Part shown: piece after piece, positions 1-6,101 of the stretch
Layout of the letters: the number at the start of each line of letters is the position of its first letter
How positions within the stretch are numbered: the first letter of the stretch is position 1
NCBI GenBank assembly: GCA_902766815.1
Contig: CACXEZ010000009.1
Location: 1-13,145 of the forward strand
Length of the DNA stretch: 13,145 bases
From: an uncultured Erysipelotrichaceae bacterium
GTDB lineage: Bacteria; Bacillota_I; Bacilli_A; RF39; UBA660
Reading direction: 5' to 3'
Program-made: the position numbers and the translations under genes
Notes under the pieces: generated by a model
Seen by the model: the letters and a program-made list of their open reading frames with translations, nothing else
Told to the model about the DNA's origin: nothing
The model's database searches: none

Positions 1-879
1 ATCACTAGCCATATAATAATCAATACCATTACTATGCCAACTCAAAGAATGAGTACCAATAACACCAATAACATCTGCTAAGAAATCAAATTCTCCACTC
101 ACTGGAATGACTAAATTATCATCACTAATAGTACTAGTTTCTTCAACTAGAATGAAAGAACTATCTCCACCAAAAGTTAAAATTAGTCGTTCCCCATCTT
201 TAGTACTTACCTTCTCTTGACTAGTCAAATAAGTATTATTTGGCAAATACATTGGATATACAATATCATTAATACTAGCTGTCGTTTCAGTATTAGTAGA
301 TTCCTGACTTATAGAATTATTATTATTTTGGTTTGTATTATTAGTATTCTGTGAATCACTTGTATTATTTTGTGTATTATTATTCTGTATAGTAGTATCT
401 TGATTATTAGCATTTTCATTGGTGGTTGTATTTGTTCCTTGATTATTAGTAGAATTACTATTTGTATTATTATTAGAATTTTCATTTACATTATTATTTT
501 CTACCTCATCACTTTTTTTACTATCATTTTTTCGATTCATTTCTAACAAACTACTCAACTCAAAATAATTCTTATCAAATTTCTTATGATACTCAATCTT
601 ATTAAATTTCATAACAATTTGAGCATTACCATCCTTATCAACAACTTCTGTCTTAGTAATTTTACCATTTTTATCAATATAAACATTCTGTCTTACTAAA
701 GACTTATTATTAGGATAATTTACCACGGATGAGAAGAAATAATCATTCCCCTTAGTTTTAAATTCCCGTGCCTCATCTTCTTTTAAATCCTCTAATATAG
801 AATTTAATAAATATACTTGTGAATTATTATAAGGCCAATCACTTTGGAATTTAAAACTCTTATTGAGAGATGGAGTTAC
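1..879 (-). pseudogene. 3' part of a split lipoprotein gene (LolA/GerS-like), also cut by the window edge
   Basis: Read on the minus strand, an open frame runs without a stop from the left junction of the mobile element (V-T-P-S-L-N-K at 879-859) to base 1, giving 293 residues. It starts with the conserved block TPSLNKSFKFQSDWPYNNSQ, typical of LolA-fold lipoproteins of low-GC Gram-positives (the GerS-like family, from memory). A second folded segment runs to about 540. An Asn/Thr/Ser/Gln-rich linker of about 80 residues lies at about 540-265, and a C-terminal domain (IVYPMYLPNNTYLTSQEKV onward) resembles DUF4367. There is no ATG in frame near the junction. The upstream frame belongs to the inserted element and meets a TAA at about 976-978. 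The promoter, signal peptide and first 95 residues are at 11072-11368. The absence of stops or frameshifts suggests a recent or reversible interruption. The C terminus lies outside the window. Confidence 0.88.
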
Positions 880-898
880 AACTATAACACACAAAAGT
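865..898. other. Left attachment junction (host | element) of the integrated element
   Basis: Host sequence to the left (865-880, gagagatggagttaca) meets element sequence to the right (883-898, TATAACACACAAAAGT) at the dinucleotide AC, 881-882. The position was found by aligning the two broken halves of the lipoprotein gene codon by codon. In that register the halves share only GTT (880-882 with 11084-11086), AC/ACT (875-876 with 11079-11080) and single bases. Arm symmetry of both the rebuilt attP and the rebuilt attB selects GT (minus strand) at 881-882 as the crossover dinucleotide. Assignment of the exact base is inference; the register itself is fixed by the reading frame. Confidence 0.8.
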
Positions 899-1002
899 AG
901 AAATTTTTTTTGATTTCTTCTATAGCACTCCTGATTAAAATATTTATGACTAATTTTAAGTCTCTTTCTAATTTATTTTTGTTTTACTTTGATGAATCGC
1001 CT

Positions 1003-2586
1003 CTAAATCAATTTAAATTTATAATATATATCTATATTATTATCTTCACTAATTTCTATTCTTTCAATTAAACTAGCTATAAATGTTCTTGATTTTTTTT
1101 TCATACTCAAAAATTCTTTCATCTTACCAATATAATAATCATCATCCATCATTTCATGATCGTCAATTACCTCTAAAACTTTCATACATTTCTTTTTTTC
1201 TTCGTCACACTTTTGAATTTCTAAAGTTAAATTATGATATGTCCTCTTATACATATCTAAAGCGATATTTCCCTCTAATTTATCATTATAACAAGCATCT
1301 ATTTTCTTATTTAAAGTTTCTTTTGCATTATCTAACCTTATCATTTCATATTGTAGCTTTTTTTTCTTATTTTGTAACTTACTAGATTTCTTTAAAACAT
1401 TCTCTAAATGATTTTCATCAAGATACTTATGAAAAATAGATCTTAAGTTATCTAAAACTATCTCTTCGATAACAGAATACTTAACACTATGTGGTGTACA
1501 AACGCCAAGACTTTTCCGCTTTAACCAATAATTACAGTTGCCATATATTCTAGTAACTTCTCCATACTTCTGCGTCAGATTCTTTGTTGCTCTAAATCCA
1601 AATGTATGATGACATTCGTGACAAAATATCAACCCCCTAAGTAATAATTCATTAGTAATACCATTACCCTTACCTCTATTCTTATTACTACGAAACATAT
1701 CTTGCACTAAATGAAATACTCCCTCATCTATTATAGATGGAACAGCATTTTCTGATATAATCCAATGCTCCCTATCTTGATGTACTACTCTTTTAGATTT
1801 ATAGCTAACTTTCTTTTGTTTACACTGGGCCAAATGGCCTATATAAGTTGGACACTTTAAAATATCACTAACAGTTCTTGTAGACCAAACACCATAATGA
1901 TAATTCTTCATCCCAATATTCATATTTTTTGACATACTAGGTGTTGGTACCCCTTCATCAGTTAAAACATCACATATTTTACATAAAGAATCTCCCTGAG
2001 CAAACATATAAAATATTCTTCTGACAATCATAGCTTCTTCTTCGTTAATAATTAACTTATGCTTATCATTAGAATCTTTCATATAACCATAAGGAGCATA
2101 TGTTCCTACAAACTGGCCATTTCTTTTTTTAGTATATAATGAACTTCTTAGTTTATTAGAAATATCTTTAACATACATATCATTAAAAGCACTTTTAAAT
2201 ACTAACATATCATTAGCAGATGAATTTACGGCTGTATCAATTCCATCATTAACAGCAACATATCTAATATTGTGTTCTGGAAAGTATCTCTCTACATAAA
2301 AACCAAACTCAATATGATCACGACCTAATCTTGAAGTATCTTTAGTTATAATCATATTGATTTTCTTTTCTTCACAATCTTTAATCATCCGATGAAAACC
2401 CACTCTATCAAATGTAGTTCCCGAAACGCCATCATCTACATACTCATCTACCAATAGTAAATTATTATCTTTAATATAGTTTAATAATAAATCTCTTTGA
2501 TTTGATATACTACCACTTTCACCTAATCTTTCATCTTCTCTAGACAATCTTAAATATATTCCCACCCTATAATCTAAAGTTTTCAT
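1003..2586 (-). CDS. Large serine recombinase (TnpX/TndX type), integrase of the element
   Basis: This 527-residue enzyme is predicted to cut and rejoin attP and attB by a covalent phosphoserine intermediate. The N-terminal resolvase domain carries the nucleophile Ser15 in YLRLSRED and the conserved arginines of DTSRLGRD (about 83-90). A recombinase domain follows at about 160-300 (PYGY, then the GVPTPS region). A zinc ribbon has Cys322, Cys325, Cys351 and probably Cys363, and a Lys/Glu-rich coiled coil spans about 390-470. Length and layout fit TnpX of Tn4451 and TndX of Tn5397 (family knowledge); closeness to either was not tested. The ATG start lies 10 bp after the stop of the small upstream ORF, with only a weak GATAAG-like site, so translation may be coupled. 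The stop is 120 bp from the left junction, a usual place for an integrase, and I see no terminator between the two. Confidence 0.95.
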   Translation of the reverse strand: MKTLDYRVGIYLRLSREDERLGESGSISNQRDLLLNYIKDNNLLLVDEYVDDGVSGTTFDRVGFHRMIKDCEEKKINMIITKDTSRLGRDHIEFGFYVERYFPEHNIRYVAVNDGIDTAVNSSANDMLVFKSAFNDMYVKDISNKLRSSLYTKKRNGQFVGTYAPYGYMKDSNDKHKLIINEEEAMIVRRIFYMFAQGDSLCKICDVLTDEGVPTPSMSKNMNIGMKNYHYGVWSTRTVSDILKCPTYIGHLAQCKQKKVSYKSKRVVHQDREHWIISENAVPSIIDEGVFHLVQDMFRSNKNRGKGNGITNELLLRGLIFCHECHHTFGFRATKNLTQKYGEVTRIYGNCNYWLKRKSLGVCTPHSVKYSVIEEIVLDNLRSIFHKYLDENHLENVLKKSSKLQNKKKKLQYEMIRLDNAKETLNKKIDACYNDKLEGNIALDMYKRTYHNLTLEIQKCDEEKKKCMKVLEVIDDHEMMDDDYYIGKMKEFLSMKKKSRTFIASLIERIEISEDNNIDIYYKFKLI

Positions 2587-2596
2587 AATTTCTTAT

Positions 2597-2746
2597 CTAT
2601 AAATCTATACCTGTACTTATTATATTACTATATTCAAACGAACTAAATTCTTCATCTAAAAAAGATGTAAAAATATTACATATCAAATCATTTAATATAA
2701 TTCCTTCTTCCCTAAAAATACAATTTACTTTATATTCTTTATTCAT
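2597..2746 (-). CDS. Small protein of unknown function, 49 aa, upstream of the recombinase
   Basis: The ORF begins with ATG at 2746, 5 nt after a good Shine-Dalgarno (AGAGGTG, minus strand, 2752-2758), and stops with TAG 10 bp before the recombinase start. The product starts MNKEYKVNCIFREEGIILND and ends SNIISTGIDL. It is acidic in its second half, has two Cys and no clear membrane segment or helix-turn-helix. Position and spacing suggest it is co-transcribed with the recombinase, perhaps as a directionality or control factor, but nothing in the sequence proves this. I do not recognise a family. Confidence 0.7.
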   Translation of the reverse strand: MNKEYKVNCIFREEGIILNDLICNIFTSFLDEEFSSFEYSNIISTGIDL

Positions 2747-2909
2747 CTTAACACCTCTAATAATGTATATGTACAAAATAAATAATTATTTTGTATTAAT
2801 TTGTAATTATTGCAATTCATAAAATTATATTAAATTTAATTTAGATGAATAAGATTCATATTTTTATTATCTCGTAATTATCGTCTAAAATCGTATTTTC
2901 TTGATAAAC
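2747..2909 (-). promoter_or_regulatory. Leader and probable promoter region of the recombinase operon
   Basis: This very AT-rich gap holds the palindrome at 2772-2795, the Shine-Dalgarno at 2752-2758 and a consensus -10 box TATAAT (minus strand, 2824-2829). No convincing -35 box stands at 16-18 bp from it, so the exact promoter is uncertain. I see no gene on either strand. Confidence 0.35.
2772..2795. repeat. Perfect 24-bp palindrome upstream of the small ORF and recombinase
   Basis: Arms TACAAAATAA and TTATTTTGTA are perfect inverted copies separated by ATAA. The dyad ends 25 bp before the small ORF's start codon and 13 bp before its Shine-Dalgarno. It could be an operator for a repressor of the recombinase operon or an RNA hairpin in its leader. 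It has no following T-run on the minus strand, so it is not a typical terminator. Confidence 0.6.
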
Positions 2910-2955
2910 AAAAAAGAAGAACTATTCCTCTAAACAAGTGTTTCAGAATTAGTTC
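2910..2955 (-). terminator. Intrinsic terminator of the lipid operon
   Basis: On the minus strand a hairpin begins in the last codons of the second acyltransferase. The arms 2950-2955 and 2919-2924 (GAACTA / TAGTTC) are extended by a GAA/TTC stretch with one bulge and by an inner AAACA/TGTTT stem. It is followed by TTCTTTTTTG (2910-2918). The hairpin overlaps the stop codon at 2949-2951. Confidence 0.7.
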
Positions 2956-3548
2956 AAATTTTCTTTCATGAGTCTTTCTACCTCAGCATATAATTTTTGA
3001 TTAGCTTCCTCTAAATCCATATCTAAAACTTGAAATGGTGTTCCATATCTTATCATCAAATTTTTACTTCTAAACTTATAATCACCAGTTAAACCAAAAG
3101 GAACAATAGTAGCACCTGTCTTTTTAGCCATAGACACTGCCCCATATTTAAAAGGCAAAAGAAATACATCTTTTGTTTTATTTCTAGTTCCTTCAGGAAA
3201 CAATCCTATAGCCCCCTCACTTTTTAAAATCTCTATAGCTCTATCTGTAGCATTAGTATCTTTAATTTGCCTATTAACAGGAATACAGCCCACCATCTTA
3301 AAAAACCAAGCCATTTTTCCATCAAAGTATTCCTTCTTTGCCATATAATGAATAACTCTCCTAGTCGCACATATCGTTAAACATTGATCATATACATGCT
3401 TATGATTACCTACAATCAAAATAGGTCCCTTCTTGGGAATAACTTCCGAATGAATAATGGTAGGATGATAATATAATCGAAACAAAACTCTCATAATAGG
3501 GGTTAAAAGAAAGTATCCAACTTCTCCCTTAAATCTTTTTTTTCTCAT
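2949..3548 (-). CDS. Lysophosphatidate-type acyltransferase, PlsC family (second copy)
   Basis: Predicted to move an acyl group from acyl-CoA or acyl-ACP onto a lysophospholipid at the membrane. The acyltransferase signature is complete: catalytic HX4D (His49 to Asp54 in GNHKHVYD) and the phosphate-binding FPEGTR motif at 117-122, with CIPVNR at about 88-93 between them. An N-terminal hydrophobic helix sits at about 12-26. I chose the ATG at 3548 (199 aa) over one 15 bases upstream because GAGAGGAG lies just before it and the upstream ATG overlaps that site. The gene overlaps the 3' end of the ligase gene by 20 bp, so the two are probably translationally coupled. It is only moderately similar by eye to the acyltransferase at 5299-5895, so the pair may act on different positions or substrates. 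Substrate is inferred from family only. Confidence 0.88.
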   Translation of the reverse strand: MRKKRFKGEVGYFLLTPIMRVLFRLYYHPTIIHSEVIPKKGPILIVGNHKHVYDQCLTICATRRVIHYMAKKEYFDGKMAWFFKMVGCIPVNRQIKDTNATDRAIEILKSEGAIGLFPEGTRNKTKDVFLLPFKYGAVSMAKKTGATIVPFGLTGDYKFRSKNLMIRYGTPFQVLDMDLEEANQKLYAEVERLMKENLN

Positions 3549-5292
3549 TGTTTCTCCTCTCATTATTTTCCTGTTGTAACTTTCTAAAATCTACTTTACC
3601 TACCATGGTTTTAGGTAAAGATTTTCTAAACTCATATTCATAAACCTTAGCATATTTTGGCAAATTTTTTAAAGTAAGTTCATTAAATTCTTGAATCAAT
3701 TTATCATTTTCACGATATCCCTTATTTAAAACAATATAAGCTTTAGGAACATTTTGTTTATAAGGATGAGGAATCCCAACAACAGTACACTTCATAACAG
3801 CTGGATGAGTTTCTAATAATTCTTCTATTTGAGTAGGATAAACATTATATCCTGAAGTAACAATTAATCTCTTTAACCTTCCAGTATATTTAATAAATCC
3901 ATTTTTATTCATAACTCCTAAATCTCCTGAATGAAGCCAAACATTCCCATCTTTATGAATATGCAAAGCAGCATTTGTTTCCTTTTCATTATTATAGTAC
4001 CCTAACATAACATTAGGTCCTGACACACAAATTTCTCCCTCCTCCCCATAAGGAACCTCTTCATCATCTGAATTAAACATCCCCATATAACATCCAGGAA
4101 AAGGAACTCCAACCGATCCATACTCAGGAATATTTTTAAAACCTAAACAAATAGCTGCTAAAGATTCACTCATGCCATATCCTTGAATAATTCTAGTAGT
4201 TGCGCCATGTTCATGCAAAAACTCATTAATCTTCTTCTCTAAAGTCAAACTAAGAGTATCTCCACCAGAAATAACATACTTCATATAATTTAACTTTAAC
4301 AAATCCGCTCGTTCACTTTTTAACATAGCCTCAAACAAAGTAGGTACTCCAATAACAAACTCAGGTTTATGTTTATTCAAAATTTTATCAAATTCATCAG
4401 CTCTAAACTTAGGAATTAAAATAACTTCAGCTCCCACACACAACGGTGTATAAGTACATACTCCAAGCCCAAATCCATGAAAGATTGGCATAATAGCTAA
4501 ACACTTATCCCCCACCTTTAGCTCATCAAACACAATACGAGATTGCTCAACTAAAGTCACAAAATTTCCATTAGATAAAACAACAGTCTTAGGACTACCA
4601 GTAGAACCACCACTATGAAGCATAACTGCAGGGGTATTCTTTTTACCAACATATTGATACTTATTCTTGTAATTAACAGCACTCTTCATAAAATCATTCC
4701 AATAAATATATTTATTATTATTACGAGGTAATTCCATCTTAGTAAATGTTGAAACTTGATAAGCAAATTTCATAAAAAGAGGCATAGAATTACCAGCTCT
4801 TACCACAATAATTTTATAAACATCTGTATCATCAATAATATTTTTAATCTTGCTATAGTTTATATCAATTAAAACTAGCATAACACTTCCAGTATCGTTT
4901 AACATCTTTTTAATTTCATTCTCCCCTGATAAAGGATGAATCATATTAGCAATAGCCCCTATCTTATTTAAAGCCAAAAACGCTATAACACCTTCTGGAG
5001 TATTAGGCATACAGATAGTTACGACATCATTCTTCCTTATGCCATAATTCAAAAATGCATTAGCACATTCCCCTATTCTCTTATCTAATTCCTCATAACT
5101 CATCCTACTACCATAATAATTTAGGGCATAATTCTTAGGATACTGTTTCATACTCTCATGAAAACATTCATAAAGAGAAATATCTGGAACATTTAAATCC
5201 ATAGCCTTCTTCGAATAATATTTACTCCATGGAGCATTTGGTTTTTTCTTAAACCCAAAAAACCTAAAAAAACTACTATCTAAAATACTCAA
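3529..5292 (-). CDS. AMP-forming acyl-CoA/acyl-ACP synthetase
   Basis: An ANL-superfamily adenylating enzyme, 587 aa, expected to activate a fatty acid with ATP through an acyl-adenylate. Motifs in order are the P-loop HSGGSTGSPK (227-235), FHGFG (271-275), GYGMSES (371-377), HSGD (454-457), the hinge GRLKRLIVTSGYNVYP (471-486) and the catalytic-lysine motif LPKTMVGK (Lys566). There is no signal peptide. The start is TTG at 5292: AGGAG lies 9 nt upstream inside the last codons of the preceding acyltransferase, only 6 nt separate that TGA stop from the TTG, and no in-frame ATG occurs until residue 31. Flanking by two acyltransferases argues that its product feeds glycerolipid synthesis or repair, as in the fused Aas enzyme of enterobacteria. 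An acyl-CoA product rather than acyl-ACP cannot be told from the sequence. No carrier-protein gene is nearby. Confidence 0.9.
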   Translation of the reverse strand: MSILDSSFFRFFGFKKKPNAPWSKYYSKKAMDLNVPDISLYECFHESMKQYPKNYALNYYGSRMSYEELDKRIGECANAFLNYGIRKNDVVTICMPNTPEGVIAFLALNKIGAIANMIHPLSGENEIKKMLNDTGSVMLVLIDINYSKIKNIIDDTDVYKIIVVRAGNSMPLFMKFAYQVSTFTKMELPRNNNKYIYWNDFMKSAVNYKNKYQYVGKKNTPAVMLHSGGSTGSPKTVVLSNGNFVTLVEQSRIVFDELKVGDKCLAIMPIFHGFGLGVCTYTPLCVGAEVILIPKFRADEFDKILNKHKPEFVIGVPTLFEAMLKSERADLLKLNYMKYVISGGDTLSLTLEKKINEFLHEHGATTRIIQGYGMSESLAAICLGFKNIPEYGSVGVPFPGCYMGMFNSDDEEVPYGEEGEICVSGPNVMLGYYNNEKETNAALHIHKDGNVWLHSGDLGVMNKNGFIKYTGRLKRLIVTSGYNVYPTQIEELLETHPAVMKCTVVGIPHPYKQNVPKAYIVLNKGYRENDKLIQEFNELTLKNLPKYAKVYEYEFRKSLPKTMVGKVDFRKLQQENNERRNNEKKKI

Positions 5293-5298
5293 AACGTA

Positions 5299-5895
5299 TC
5301 ATCTCCTCTTCACTAATTCCTGTTTAATTATATTCATTAATTTATCATTTTCTTTCGCTATCTCATTTTTTACATAATAAGGTTGATAAAATGTTAACGT
5401 AACACCTCTTTGAAATAATCGATATTTTCCAGTAATCGTAAAAGGCACAATAGGAGCCTCAGTATCATGAGCCATCTTTACAGCCCCAACCTTAAAAGGA
5501 AGAACAACCTCATCACTACGATTGAATGTTCCTTCAGGAAATATTCCAATCACTTTATCCTCATTTAATACCTCTATAGCCTTTTTTAAAGCATTTTTAT
5601 CATGAATTCTTCTATTGACAGGAATAATGCCCATATTTCTAAATATCACTTGTTTCATTCCTCTCAAAAGTTCATCCTTAGCTAAAAAATGAATTGTCCT
5701 CCTAGTAGAAGAAATAAGTAAAATACAATCTAAATTATTAGTATGATTTCCCGCCAATACTACTCTACCACTTTCAGGAATATTCTCCCTTCCTTCTATT
5801 GTTGGTCTATACAATAAATAAAATAGTCCCCTAATAATAGGTCTTGTTATTCTATACAAAATAGGTTCTTTCAAACTATCAATACTTCCTTTCAT
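5299..5895 (-). CDS. Lysophosphatidate-type acyltransferase, PlsC family (first gene of the lipid operon)
   Basis: A 198-aa membrane-associated acyltransferase. His51 and Asp56 form the HX4D catalytic motif in GNHTNNLD, FPEGT is at 119-123, and IIPVNRR at 90-96 is the intermediate conserved block. A short N-terminal hydrophobic segment (about 18-29) could bind the membrane. It is the promoter-proximal gene: TTTACA-N17-TATAAT stands at 5914-5942 and the predicted transcript starts only about 11-12 nt before the ATG. No Shine-Dalgarno is visible before the ATG (GCAATAAGAATAAA), which is unusual because most other genes here have one. The stop TGA is followed after 6 nt by the TTG start of the ligase. 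Substrate and acyl donor are inferred from the family and the neighbouring ligase. Confidence 0.88.
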   Translation of the reverse strand: MKGSIDSLKEPILYRITRPIIRGLFYLLYRPTIEGRENIPESGRVVLAGNHTNNLDCILLISSTRRTIHFLAKDELLRGMKQVIFRNMGIIPVNRRIHDKNALKKAIEVLNEDKVIGIFPEGTFNRSDEVVLPFKVGAVKMAHDTEAPIVPFTITGKYRLFQRGVTLTFYQPYYVKNEIAKENDKLMNIIKQELVKRR

Positions 5896-5913
5896 TTTAT
5901 TCTTATTGCTATA

Positions 5914-5942
5914 ATTATATCTCAGAACTAAAAATGTGTAAA
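5914..5942 (-). promoter_or_regulatory. Sigma-A-type promoter of the lipid operon
   Basis: On the minus strand TTTACA (5937-5942) is followed after 17 bp by a perfect TATAAT (5914-5919). The ATG of the first gene begins 18 nt after the -10 box, so the 5' leader should be very short. No operator-like dyad is obvious in the remaining gap to 6067. Confidence 0.7.
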
Positions 5943-6067
5943 CAAGATTAACTAATAATATGTCTTACCGTAAAAATACATTAACTTAAATGCTAAGACT
6001 TAAGAAAAAATATAGAAAGAATTACATTTTCGTATACCTTCAATGAAAAGTCTATCTTCTACACATA

Positions 6068-6100
6068 GTAAAAAGAAGTACCATAATTACTTCTTTTTAC
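6068..6100. terminator. Perfect 13-bp hairpin, terminator of the ABC operon (possibly bidirectional)
   Basis: GTAAAAAGAAGTA (6068-6080) and TACTTCTTTTTAC (6088-6100) pair perfectly across a 7-nt loop. It begins one base after the stop codon of the second ABC gene. The T-rich arm CTTCTTTTTAC serves as the T-tract on either strand. It separates the ABC operon from the promoter of the lipid operon. Confidence 0.8.
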
Positions 6101-6101
6101 T

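Noticed and set aside
265..540. Asn/Thr-rich repeats as a CRISPR array or tandem DNA repeat
   Set aside because: There is no constant repeat unit or spacing; the pattern is low-complexity AAT/ACA codon use in one reading frame.
875..881. GTTACAA at 875-881 and TTGTAAC at 11064-11070 as terminal inverted repeats, or a crossover at 875-876/11079-11080
   Set aside because: The 7-bp repeat is not symmetric about either junction and its left copy lies mostly in host DNA. A crossover there gives element arms with almost no symmetry, while 881-882/11085-11086 gives 13 of 16.
1083..1385. Plus-strand 100-aa frame opposite the recombinase
   Set aside because: It is antisense to a clear gene, has no ribosome site, and its Tyr/Phe/Ser/Leu-rich composition is what the complement of Lys/Glu-rich codons gives.
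3549..3563. Upstream ATG (3563) for the second acyltransferase
   Set aside because: It overlaps the ribosome site that fits the ATG at 3548, and the extra five residues are not needed for the fold.
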